A stretch of 32,933 bases of DNA from an uncultured Clostridia bacterium. Its GTDB lineage: Bacteria > Bacillota > Clostridia > TANB77 > CAG-508. A program made the position numbers and the translations under genes. This document shows positions 13,002 to 20,969 of this stretch, piece after piece; positions within the stretch are counted from its first letter, which is position 1, and the number at the start of each line of letters is the position of its first letter. The notes under the pieces are model-generated. The model saw only the letters and a program-made list of their open reading frames with translations, was not told the DNA's origin and did no database searches. The stretch covers positions 1 through 32,933 of the forward strand of contig CALXFF010000022.1 of the NCBI GenBank assembly GCA_944387525.1, read 5' to 3'.

Positions 13002-15023
13002 ATGAAAAACAAAAAAATAGTAATTGGAATAATTGCAATAATAGTAATTATAGCAGTGATAGTAGCAACAGTAATATTAGTACAAAAAAATGACCAAAAA
13101 CAAGCTGAGCAAGCATTAAATGACTACATAAATTTAATAAACGAAAAAGACTATGAAGGAATGTATCAAAAAGTTGCAAGCATGAATATGAGTAAAGAAG
13201 ACTACATAACAAGAAACCAAAACATATATGAAGGAATAGATAGTAGCAATATTAGAATTTCAATTTCAGATACAGCAAAAAACGATAATGGATACCAAAT
13301 CTCATATAGACAACAGATGTACACATCAGCTGGAGAAGTTGATTTCTATAACATAGCAAATATGGTAAAAGAAAACGGTGAATACAAACTACAATGGACA
13401 TCTAGAACAATTTTTCCACAACTTGAAGAAACAGATAAAGTAAGAGTAGAAACAATAAAAGCAAAAAGAGGAAGTATATTAGACAGAAATGATAACCCAT
13501 TAGCAGAAGATGGACAAATTGCATCAGTTGGAATAGTACCAGGCAAATTAGGAGAAGCAAGAGATGAAAATATTAGCAAAATTTCAGAATTAACAGGAGT
13601 TTCAGTCGATTATATAAATGAAGAATTAAGCGCATCATATGTAAAAGATGATACATTTGTACCAGTAAAGAAAATTTCAGATTCAGACACTGAATTGAAA
13701 AATCAATTATTACAAATACCTGGTGTAATGATAAATAAAGAAGATGGAAGAGTATATCCATTAGGAGAGGAAGCAGGACATTTAATCGGATATGTACAAT
13801 CAATAAATGCAGAAGAATTAGAGAAAAATGAAGGAAAAGGATATACAACAACAAGTTTAATTGGTAAATCAGGACTAGAACTAGCCTATGAAGATACATT
13901 AAGAGGTATTGACGGAACAAGAATTTACATATTAGATTCAGATGGAAATGAAAAAACAGAAATTGTAAAACAAGATAAAAAAGATGGTCAAGATATAAAA
14001 TTAACTATTGCCAGCGATTTGCAAAAATCAGTTTATGAGCAAATGAAAAATGATAAAGGACTTTTTGTAATAATGGAACCACAAACAGGAGAATTATTAG
14101 CATTAGTAAGTACACCAACATTTGACTCAAATGATTTTGTAGTAGGATTAACAAATAATCAATGGAACGAATTAAATAATGATGAAGCTAAACCATTATA
14201 TAATAGATTTATACAAAAATACTGTCCAGGTTCAACATTTAAACCAGTTACAGGAGCAATTGGTTTGACATTAGGAACAATTAATCCAGATGAGGACTTA
14301 GGGTACACAGGAACAAGTTGGCAAAAAGACTCAAGTTGGGGAAATTATCACGTTACAACATTAACAGCATATAATGGAGCAAAAAATTTAATGAACGCAA
14401 TAATGTATTCAGATAACATATATTTTGCACAATCAGCATTAAAAATAGGGGCACAAAATTATGCAAGCAGTTTAGATAAACTTGGATTTAATGAGCAATT
14501 AGACTTCCCATTAACACTTGCAAAATCACAGTATGCAGATAACAATGGAACTTCAATTGAAGGAGAAACAAAGCTAGCTGATTCTGGATATGGACAAGGT
14601 GATATTTTAGTAAATCCAATACATATGGCATCAATTTATTCAGCATTTGCAAACGAAGGAAACATGGTAAAACCGAGAATTGAATATGATGAAAGCAGAA
14701 ATGGAGAAATATTAAAAGAAAATGCTATTACAAAAGAAGCAGCAGATACAATAAAAGAAGATTTAATACAAGTGGTTGAAAATCCAAATGGAACAGCAAA
14801 TGACATGAAAATAAATGGATTAACAATTGCAGGAAAAACAGGAACAGCAGAATTAAAGACATCTAGCGAAGATACAGAAAGTGGAACATTAGGATGGTTT
14901 AATTGCTTTACAACAGACAGAGCAGAAGGAAATCTTTTAATTGTAAGTATGGTTGAAAATGTACAAAACAACAGCGAAGGTGGAAGCCATTATTTAATAA
15001 AGAAAATTAGAAATATCCTTTAG
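13002..15023 (+). CDS. Penicillin-binding protein, class B transpeptidase with MecA_N-type domain
   Basis: A 673-residue membrane-anchored D,D-transpeptidase that cross-links peptidoglycan. One N-terminal membrane helix (residues ~5-26) is followed by an NTF2-like MecA_N domain (~32-145), a PBP dimerisation domain (~150-320, with TIKAKRGSILDRN) and the transpeptidase domain. The active-site motifs are intact: S411-T-F-K, S470-D-N and K612-T-G. This domain order is shared with PBP3-type proteins of Firmicutes and with the low-affinity PBP2a/PBP5 group, so reduced beta-lactam sensitivity is possible but cannot be read from sequence. SD AAAGGAATGAG precedes ATG 13002. The gene stands alone with its own promoter and is bracketed by two hairpin repeats. 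Confidence 0.93.
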   Translation: MKNKKIVIGIIAIIVIIAVIVATVILVQKNDQKQAEQALNDYINLINEKDYEGMYQKVASMNMSKEDYITRNQNIYEGIDSSNIRISISDTAKNDNGYQISYRQQMYTSAGEVDFYNIANMVKENGEYKLQWTSRTIFPQLEETDKVRVETIKAKRGSILDRNDNPLAEDGQIASVGIVPGKLGEARDENISKISELTGVSVDYINEELSASYVKDDTFVPVKKISDSDTELKNQLLQIPGVMINKEDGRVYPLGEEAGHLIGYVQSINAEELEKNEGKGYTTTSLIGKSGLELAYEDTLRGIDGTRIYILDSDGNEKTEIVKQDKKDGQDIKLTIASDLQKSVYEQMKNDKGLFVIMEPQTGELLALVSTPTFDSNDFVVGLTNNQWNELNNDEAKPLYNRFIQKYCPGSTFKPVTGAIGLTLGTINPDEDLGYTGTSWQKDSSWGNYHVTTLTAYNGAKNLMNAIMYSDNIYFAQSALKIGAQNYASSLDKLGFNEQLDFPLTLAKSQYADNNGTSIEGETKLADSGYGQGDILVNPIHMASIYSAFANEGNMVKPRIEYDESRNGEILKENAITKEAADTIKEDLIQVVENPNGTANDMKINGLTIAGKTGTAELKTSSEDTESGTLGWFNCFTTDRAEGNLLIVSMVENVQNNSEGGSHYLIKKIRNIL

Positions 15024-15094
15024 TTGAAAAATAATTACAATTTTGGCTGCGTCAAACTTGTTTTCCTTGACAAAATTTAATTCTTTTGCAACTA
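15021..15094 (+). repeat. 72-nt hairpin repeat, copy 2 (starts at the PBP stop codon)
   Basis: TAGTTGAAAAATAATTAC starts on the stop codon itself, and the element ends TTCTTTTGCAACTA. It shares about 60 of ~72 bases with copy 1. The terminal pairs differ in a compensated way: GGTTG/CAACC in copy 1 becomes AGTTG/CAACT here. The loop GTCAAACTTGTTTTCC is unchanged. A related fragment, TAGTTGTAAAATAATTAC, starts at another stop codon at 27867. Confidence 0.8.
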
Positions 15095-15115
15095 GAGAAA
15101 TTAGAATAATAGATT

Positions 15116-15183
15116 AAAATGTCGAAAAATGCGATGAGTTTTTATAAGAATAATATAAAAACTATTGCTTTTTTTGACATTTT
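15116..15183. repeat. 68-bp palindrome in the PBP-Rpn intergenic region
   Basis: Two ~30-base arms (15116-~15146 and ~15154-15183) pair almost continuously, from AAAATGTC/GACATTTT at the base to GTTTTTATA/TATAAAAAC next to the 7-base loop. The rest of this 380-base gap (15184-15476) is AT-rich, with no gene, terminator or convincing promoter that I can support. Confidence 0.6.
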
Positions 15184-15476
15184 CTGGTAATATGTAAACA
15201 GTAATTGTAATTGGTAGTTATTTTATACATCGAAATTTTAGATTAATAATTTTAGATTTTTATTTATTCTTGAAATATTATAGTTCGAATTGAAATTTCA
15301 AAAAGTGAAAATTGTGTTCAAAATTACCCCCAAAAAATCCACGTAAAAATTTATAGAAATTTTAGAAATATGTTTAAATATAAATATATAATTACAATTA
15401 CTAATACATAAAAGTTTACGCAGAAAGTATTGAATAATATTAATATTTCTGTTAAAATAGGAAGGAGAAAAATAAT

Positions 15477-16388
15477 TTGAATAATATAAATAAAACAGTA
15501 GAAAGATTACCGTTAACAAATGATTATGTATTTAAAAGAGTATTTGCAAAAGAAGGAAATGAAAACATATTAAAAGACTTATTAGAAGCAGTGTTAGATA
15601 TAAAAATAGAAAAAGTAGAGGTACAAAATCCTGAGATACCGAAAGAAGCAATAGAGGATAAATTAAGCGTATTAGATATAAAGGCACAATTGGATGAGAA
15701 AACAATAGTTGATATTGAAATGCAAATGACAAATGAGCATAATATAAAATATAGAAGTTTAGTATATTTAAGTAAGAATGTATCAGGACAGTTACAAATA
15801 GGAAAAGAGTATGCAGAATTAAAGAAGTCTATTGTAATAAATTTTTTAAATTTTGAGTATTATAGGAGAAATAGTTATCATCAAGTAGCAAGAATGAAAT
15901 TTGAGAAAACAAGAGAAGATGAATATGTAGAAATGGGATATAGTAATGAAGAAGAAATAGCAACAGAAAGTGTAGAAATGCATTTTATAGAATTACCAAA
16001 ATTTAAAAAGAAAAATCCAGGAGTAGAAAATAAAATAGAACAATGGTTATGGACAATAATAGGAGAGGAGGAAAAGATAGAGATGGCGGAAAAAGATAAC
16101 AAAGAAATAAAAAAGGCAATAGAAATTGTGGATACAATGAGTATGGACAAGAGAGAAAGGGAGCTATATGAAGCAAGACTAAAGGGAGAATTCAATTATA
16201 GCATATCCATAAATATAGCCAAAAAAGAAGGAGAAGAAATAGGAAAAAAAGCTGGAAGATTAGAAGGAAAAAATGAACAAAAATTAGAAATTGCTAAAAA
16301 AATGTTATCCAAGAAAATGCCAATAAAAGAAATCAAAGAAATAACAGGTCTAACTGATGAAGAAATTAAAAAGCTTAAAGTAAACTAA
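15477..16388 (+). CDS. Rpn-family PD-(D/E)XK nuclease / putative transposase protein
   Basis: A 303-residue protein of the Rpn (YhgA-like, PDDEXK_2) family. The nuclease core is visible at D67 in SVLDIKAQL and E81-x-Q83 in VDIEMQ, followed by the family segment YRSLVYLSKNVSGQLQ. The C-terminal part is a charged coiled-coil with G-spaced repeats (EGEEIGKKAGRLEGK) and a short terminal HTH-like unit (MPIKEIKEITGLTDEEIKKL). E. coli Rpn proteins promote RecA-independent recombination and have been linked to phage defence. The start is TTG 15477 with AAGGAG 9 bases before it. It stands alone and has its own terminator; such genes often occur in many copies in clostridial genomes. Confidence 0.9.
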   Translation: MNNINKTVERLPLTNDYVFKRVFAKEGNENILKDLLEAVLDIKIEKVEVQNPEIPKEAIEDKLSVLDIKAQLDEKTIVDIEMQMTNEHNIKYRSLVYLSKNVSGQLQIGKEYAELKKSIVINFLNFEYYRRNSYHQVARMKFEKTREDEYVEMGYSNEEEIATESVEMHFIELPKFKKKNPGVENKIEQWLWTIIGEEEKIEMAEKDNKEIKKAIEIVDTMSMDKRERELYEARLKGEFNYSISINIAKKEGEEIGKKAGRLEGKNEQKLEIAKKMLSKKMPIKEIKEITGLTDEEIKKLKVN

Positions 16389-16395
16389 TATCAAT

Positions 16396-16432
16396 AAAAA
16401 TGCAGACTCATTAAAGTTTCTGCATTTTTTTA
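16396..16432 (+). terminator. Rho-independent terminator after the Rpn gene
   Basis: AAAATGCAGA pairs with TCTGCATTTT across a 12-base loop and runs into T7. It starts 8 bases after the stop codon. The T-rich region also faces the end of the minus-strand gene at 16462. Confidence 0.88.
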
Positions 16433-16461
16433 TTTTATAGGAAAGATAATTCGATTATATA

Positions 16462-16743
16462 CTATTCTAATTTCCTATCTCTAGAATTATTTAAATTTTG
16501 AGTATTTTGAACTGAATGATTTGAAGTATTACACATTCTCTCGTACTCTTTGCATTTAATTTTATAATCCATTTGCAAACAAAGGTAACGATAATATGAG
16601 CATGCCTGTTCATATTGCATCATAGGATTTAGAAACGGATCTTTATACATCTCATTAAAATCAATTTGTCCATTAGGAGACATATAATCCATATAAGGAG
16701 GCATATTATTTAAATCTCTATTACCATTAAAATCTCTATCCAT
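16462..16743 (-). CDS. Small hypothetical protein (93 aa)
   Basis: Not recognised. The start MDRDFNGNRDLNNMPPYMDY is chosen because AAAGGAG lies 6 bases upstream of it; an upstream in-frame ATG lacks an SD. The protein is rich in Met, Asn, Asp and Tyr, with a Pro-containing N-terminus and a central helix (QYEQACSYYRYLCLQMDYK) with two Cys. The composition (M, N, Y, Q, few hydrophobic stretches) resembles small spore-coat or envelope proteins, and it lies downstream of ylbJ on the same strand. The spore link is only inferred from context. Confidence 0.68.
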   Translation of the reverse strand: MDRDFNGNRDLNNMPPYMDYMSPNGQIDFNEMYKDPFLNPMMQYEQACSYYRYLCLQMDYKIKCKEYERMCNTSNHSVQNTQNLNNSRDRKLE

Positions 16744-16854
16744 AAATTTCTCCTTTCCAATTTCAAACATTAATTATAAAAAAGCAATGTTCATAAAAAA
16801 GTATATCCCTTAAGAAAATATATTGTAAAAATAGAAAAATATGCATACAACAAT

Positions 16855-17943
16855 CTATAAATCTAAATTAAAAAAAGGGAAAACTTGAATAAAAACAAAA
16901 GTATAAAAAGCAGCAAATATGCCATGCAAAATTTTTCCATAAATGTAAGGCTTTATAGACAAATCAGTTTTTGCAGTAATACTAAATACCTGTAAAAAGA
17001 CAGAGATACCACCAAAACCAAGTAAAAAAGCAGTAATAATAAGATTAATAGAAATCTTTTTACAAGCAATAGAAGAAATACTTTGAATACCATTAGTAAT
17101 TTCCAAAATTCCAGTTAAAAGTCCAGAAGCAAAACTATAATCAATATGTAGAAAATTCAAAATAGGAGAAATAGCCATACATAAAACATTCAAAATCCCA
17201 CTAGCTTTTAAAATAGAAATGATGCTAGAAAATAAAACAACAAATCCGCCTATCAAAAGAATAGTAGAAATACTATTAGTAATACTTTCAGCCATAATTT
17301 CACCTAAATTTGAAAAACTAGCAGTTTTTTTATCAGAAACATAATTTGAAATATAATTATAAGATGATTTTTTCATAATAACTTTTTTATCTTTACCAAT
17401 ACTATCATTTTTATTTTTTTTCCAAAAACGAAAAAGAAAGCCAACACTTAAACAACCAAGCAAATGAGTTATAAAAAGCAAAATACCAATTCCAGTATTC
17501 TGATACATCAAAATACCGACAGTACCAATAATAAATAAAGGACCAGAATTATTAGTAAAACTAAGTAACCTTTCACATTCAGCCTTTGTACAGATATTAT
17601 TTTCTCTAAACTTACTTGCAATTTTAGCACCAACAGGATAACCACTAATAATCCCCATAATAAAAGCAAAAGCACCTTCACCAGAGATATTAAAAAGGGG
17701 TCTCATATAATTATTTAACACTCTTCCAAAAATATTAATAATGTTAGTATGCATAAGTAACTCAGTAGCAACAAAAAAAGGAAATAAAGAAGGAACTACT
17801 GAAGTTGCCCATAATTGTAAACCAGACTTTATAGCTGGAAGATTACTACCAGAAAAAATTAATAAACAAGCAGTAAAAGCTAAAAAAATCAATGCTAAAA
17901 AATTTCGTTTAACTTTAAAAATAAAAAAATTACAAGAATGCAT
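16855..17943 (-). CDS. ylbJ: Sporulation integral membrane protein YlbJ-like
   Basis: A 362-residue polytopic membrane protein with about eight to ten predicted helices. Family segments are PSLFPFFVATELL (residues ~50-62), GIISGYPVGAKIAS (~97-110) and SFTNNSGPLFIIGTVG (~127-142), the nucleoside-transporter-like gate motifs of YlbJ. In B. subtilis ylbJ is needed for spore formation in the mother cell. AAAGGAGGAG lies before the ATG at 17943. It is divergent from murB, separated by a 352-base gap that is filled by a REP-type inverted repeat starting 18 bases upstream of its start codon. Confidence 0.88.
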   Translation of the reverse strand: MHSCNFFIFKVKRNFLALIFLAFTACLLIFSGSNLPAIKSGLQLWATSVVPSLFPFFVATELLMHTNIINIFGRVLNNYMRPLFNISGEGAFAFIMGIISGYPVGAKIASKFRENNICTKAECERLLSFTNNSGPLFIIGTVGILMYQNTGIGILLFITHLLGCLSVGFLFRFWKKNKNDSIGKDKKVIMKKSSYNYISNYVSDKKTASFSNLGEIMAESITNSISTILLIGGFVVLFSSIISILKASGILNVLCMAISPILNFLHIDYSFASGLLTGILEITNGIQSISSIACKKISINLIITAFLLGFGGISVFLQVFSITAKTDLSIKPYIYGKILHGIFAAFYTFVFIQVFPFFNLDL

Positions 17944-17960
17944 TAAACTTCTCCTCCTTT

Positions 17961-18227
17961 GGTTTGGTCAGTTTGGGGACAGGTTCTGACTGACCACTTT
18001 TGGTCACTTTTGGGACGGCACTTTAATATATAATCTAAAAAATCAATAAAAAAAATACGTATTTTTTAACAAATATAAGTTAGTTTTAATATATTATTAT
18101 AATATTTTATTACCGAAAACTCTCATTATTACTAGAAATTCTAAAGATTAATAAAAATTTATTAAGTGCCGTCCCCATACTATCCATAAATGGTCACAAC
18201 GAACCTGTCCCCAAACTGACCAAACTA
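17961..18227. repeat. GGGGACAGG/GGGACGGC-type inverted repeat element, 267 bp
   Basis: The left arm (17961-18024) and right arm (18162-18227) are inverted copies: GGTTTGGTCAGTTTGGGGAC continuing through ACAGGTTC, a TGACCA/TGGTCA zone and GGGACGGCACTT, with the middle diverged. The left arm itself folds (GGTCAGT with ACTGACC; GACCA with TGGTC). The 137-base core is AT-rich with a palindrome AAAAATACGTATTTTT at 18053-18068 and no gene. The GGGGAC-rich arms resemble REP-like repeats linked to IS200-type (RAYT) transposases in Firmicutes; no transposase is present here. Confidence 0.75.
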
Positions 18228-18239
18228 ACTAAATTAGAC

Positions 18240-18268
18240 TTGTATTTTTTGGCGAAAAATGATATAGT
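18240..18268 (+). promoter_or_regulatory. Predicted promoter of murB
   Basis: TTGTAT (18240-18245), a 17-base spacer and TATAGT (18263-18268) precede the murB start by 27 bases. It lies just outside the right arm of the inverted repeat, so the element has not displaced it. Confidence 0.5.
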
Positions 18269-18295
18269 ATAGAAAATTGAAAAGGAAGTGGAAAA

Positions 18296-19216
18296 TTGAA
18301 TATCAAGGATATATTAGAAAGTTCAAATTCAACAATTCCAAAAGATAATATTTTATATAATGAAGACATGAAAAAGCATACTACATTTAAGATAGGTGGA
18401 CCAGCAGAGTGTTTTATAAAAATAAAAACAAAAGAAGAACTAAAAGAAATATTAAATATTGCAAAAGAAAATAAAATACCAGTAACAATACTAGGAAATG
18501 GAAGCAATATTTTAGTTTTAGATGGTGGAATAGAAGGAATTACATTAACAATTCAAATTGAATATATTGATATAAAACAAAACGGAGAAAAATATAAAAT
18601 ATATGTTGGCGGAGGATACAAACTTTCAAAATTTGCACAAATTTGCCTAAAAAATGAAATTTCTGGGTTTGAAGAATTATCAGGAATTCCTGGAACAATT
18701 GGCGGAGCTGTTAGTATGAATGCTGGAGCTCATGGTAAGGAAATGAAAGATATTGTTGAAAAGATAAAATGTGTAGATATAAATGGTAATGAAAAAGAAT
18801 TTTCAAATGAAGAGGCAAATTTTGAATATAGAAAAAGTATATTCAAAGGTAATTCATATATTGTTACAGAAGTAGTTTTGAACCTAGAAAAAGGAAAAAA
18901 AGAAGAAATAAAAGCAAAAATGGATGAATATGCACAATATAGAAAAACAAAACAGCCTATTGAATATCCAAGTGCAGGAAGTACATTTAAAAGAGGAAAA
19001 GACTATATTACAGCAAAATTAATAGATGATGCAGGTTTAAAAGGGTATTCCATTGGAGATGCAGTAGTTTCAACAAAACACAGTGGTTTTGTAATAAACA
19101 AAGGAAATGCAAGTGCAAAAGATGTGCTAGATTTAGTAAAATACATAAAAGACACAATAGAAGAAAAATTTAATAAACAGATAGAGTTAGAAATTGAAGT
19201 AGTCGGAAAGGATTGA
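18296..19216 (+). CDS. murB: UDP-N-acetylenolpyruvoylglucosamine reductase
   Basis: A 306-residue FAD enzyme that reduces UDP-GlcNAc-enolpyruvate to UDP-MurNAc. FAD-binding motifs are LGNGSNILV (66-74) and SGIPGTIGGAVSMNAGAHG (129-147). YRKS at 178-181 and the catalytic S229 in PSAGSTFKR are present, and a C-terminal Glu follows in the LEIEVVG segment. The length and motif set fit the type II MurB of Firmicutes. The start is TTG 18296 with AAAAGGAAGTGG before it. Its stop codon is a few bases before the yvcK start, a pairing (murB-yvcK) common in Firmicutes. Confidence 0.96.
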   Translation: MNIKDILESSNSTIPKDNILYNEDMKKHTTFKIGGPAECFIKIKTKEELKEILNIAKENKIPVTILGNGSNILVLDGGIEGITLTIQIEYIDIKQNGEKYKIYVGGGYKLSKFAQICLKNEISGFEELSGIPGTIGGAVSMNAGAHGKEMKDIVEKIKCVDINGNEKEFSNEEANFEYRKSIFKGNSYIVTEVVLNLEKGKKEEIKAKMDEYAQYRKTKQPIEYPSAGSTFKRGKDYITAKLIDDAGLKGYSIGDAVVSTKHSGFVINKGNASAKDVLDLVKYIKDTIEEKFNKQIELEIEVVGKD

Positions 19217-19224
19217 TAATAAAA

Positions 19225-20883
19225 ATGAAAGGCTTTATGCATTGGTTTAAATCAAGCAACAAAATGAAAAGATGGATGTTTTTAATCTTAATAGGAATTT
19301 TACTTGCATGTTATGGACTAGCTGAAATAATAGTAATGAGAGAAATTTCATTCCAAGAAGTAGGAAAAGTTGTAGTAATATTTGTAATAGGATTTATAGC
19401 AATAGTATTAGGCTTAATAGGATTAAATAAAAGAACATTAGAAGTTTTAATCGAGGCAACAGACGAAAGAATGGAAAAAAAGAAAAATGTAAATATAAAT
19501 TCTCTAATTTTCAACAAAACAGTTTATGATAAAGGACCAAATATTGTAGTAATAGGTGGAGGAACAGGATTAAACACAGTTTTAACAGGATTAAAAAATT
19601 ACACAAGCAATCTAACTGCAATAGTTGCTGTATCAGATTATGGAGAAGAAGCAACAAATTCAAGAAAAGAACTAGACATGTTGCCATTAGGAGATATAAA
19701 AGATAGTATAGTTTCTTTAGCAAGTAAAGAAGAGCAAATGGACAAGCTTATGAACTATGAGTTTACTAGTGGTAAATTAAGAGGATTAAATTTCTCAGAT
19801 ATATATTTCTCAGCAATGAAAAATATAACTGGAAATTTTGAAGATTCCATTGTGAAAAGTAATCAAATATTTAACATGATTGGAAAAGTTATGCCAGTAA
19901 CTTTAGATGAAATGAAGATTGTTGCAGAACTTGCAAATGGATATATTGTAGAAGAAAAATCAAGAATACCAGAAGTAGTTTTTGACAAATTAACAAAAAT
20001 CAATAGAATAATGCTAAGTCCATCAAATTGTAGGCCAGCACCAGGCGTAATTGAAGCAATAAAAAATGCAGATTGTATTATAATAGGACCAGGAAGCTTG
20101 TATACAAATGTTATACCTAACTTATTAGTAAATGGAGTTGCAAAAGCAATAAAAGAAAGTACAGCAATAAAAGTATATGTAAGCAATATAATGACAGAAC
20201 CAGGTCAAACAGATGATTATAGTGTTGCAGACCACATAAATGCAATTATTGAACATTGTGGAACTGGTGTAATAGATTACTGTATATATGACACAGGAGA
20301 AGTTGTTCCTGAGTTCATTAAAAAATACAATTTAGAAGGACAGGATTTAGTAGAACAGGATGTAAATAAAATAAAAGGAGTAAAATTCTTACAAAGAAAT
20401 TTGTCGATGATATCAAATGATATGATTAGGCATGATCCAAGTCTAGTGGCAGAATCTATAATCGAACTGATTTGTGATGATTTGAAATACCAAGATAAAC
20501 AAAATGACCCACAATATTTAATGTTAAATACTAAATTAAGAGAAGAAAAGAGAATTAATAAAATAAAGAAAAAAATGGCAAGAAAAGAAAAAAGACAATC
20601 AGAAGGAAAAGCTGGAAAAAGAGAAAAAGAAAGAAAAGGAAAAAGTAAGTTTAGCAGTAAATATAGTGATAGAATAGAGTCTATAATAGAAGCGGATGAA
20701 AAGGCAAAATTAAGAGTTCAAAGGGAACAAGCAAAAAGAAAGTCTGAGAAAAAGAAAAAATTAGATTCTGAAAAACATTCAAAAAGTAGTATAGCGCAAA
20801 AACCTAAAAGTGCAAGAGGAAGAAAAAAGACTCCAGAAGAGATTAGAAAAGAGATGCTAAAAAAATTAAACGAGAACAAATAA
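19225..20883 (+). CDS. yvcK: YvcK/CofD-family protein with membrane anchor and basic C-terminal tail
   Basis: 552 residues. Two membrane helices (~17-37 and ~48-67) precede the YvcK (gluconeogenesis factor) domain, which begins NIVVIGGGTGLNTVL (G111-G115) and contains AVSDYGEEA, DMLPLGDIKDS, NCRPAPG, GPGSLYTNVIPNLL and SNIMTEPGQTDDYS. YvcK binds UDP-GlcNAc in B. subtilis and helps cell shape and PBP1 placement on gluconeogenic carbon. The ~110-residue C-terminal tail is almost entirely K, R, E and S; B. subtilis YvcK, about 317 residues, lacks both extensions. I chose ATG 19225 with GGAAAGGA 12 bases before it; a TTG at 19213 overlapping the murB stop is the alternative. Confidence 0.9.
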   Translation: MKGFMHWFKSSNKMKRWMFLILIGILLACYGLAEIIVMREISFQEVGKVVVIFVIGFIAIVLGLIGLNKRTLEVLIEATDERMEKKKNVNINSLIFNKTVYDKGPNIVVIGGGTGLNTVLTGLKNYTSNLTAIVAVSDYGEEATNSRKELDMLPLGDIKDSIVSLASKEEQMDKLMNYEFTSGKLRGLNFSDIYFSAMKNITGNFEDSIVKSNQIFNMIGKVMPVTLDEMKIVAELANGYIVEEKSRIPEVVFDKLTKINRIMLSPSNCRPAPGVIEAIKNADCIIIGPGSLYTNVIPNLLVNGVAKAIKESTAIKVYVSNIMTEPGQTDDYSVADHINAIIEHCGTGVIDYCIYDTGEVVPEFIKKYNLEGQDLVEQDVNKIKGVKFLQRNLSMISNDMIRHDPSLVAESIIELICDDLKYQDKQNDPQYLMLNTKLREEKRINKIKKKMARKEKRQSEGKAGKREKERKGKSKFSSKYSDRIESIIEADEKAKLRVQREQAKRKSEKKKKLDSEKHSKSSIAQKPKSARGRKKTPEEIRKEMLKKLNENK

Positions 20884-20969
20884 AATATATTAAATTAGTA
20901 GATTCTAAAAAAATGACTTAGGATGAAAAATTGTTTTCACAGATATATATAGGAAATGGAGAAAATATT

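Noticed and set aside
15477..16388. Insertion sequence around the Rpn-family gene
   Set aside because: Although the family is labelled transposase, no terminal inverted repeats or target duplication flank it.
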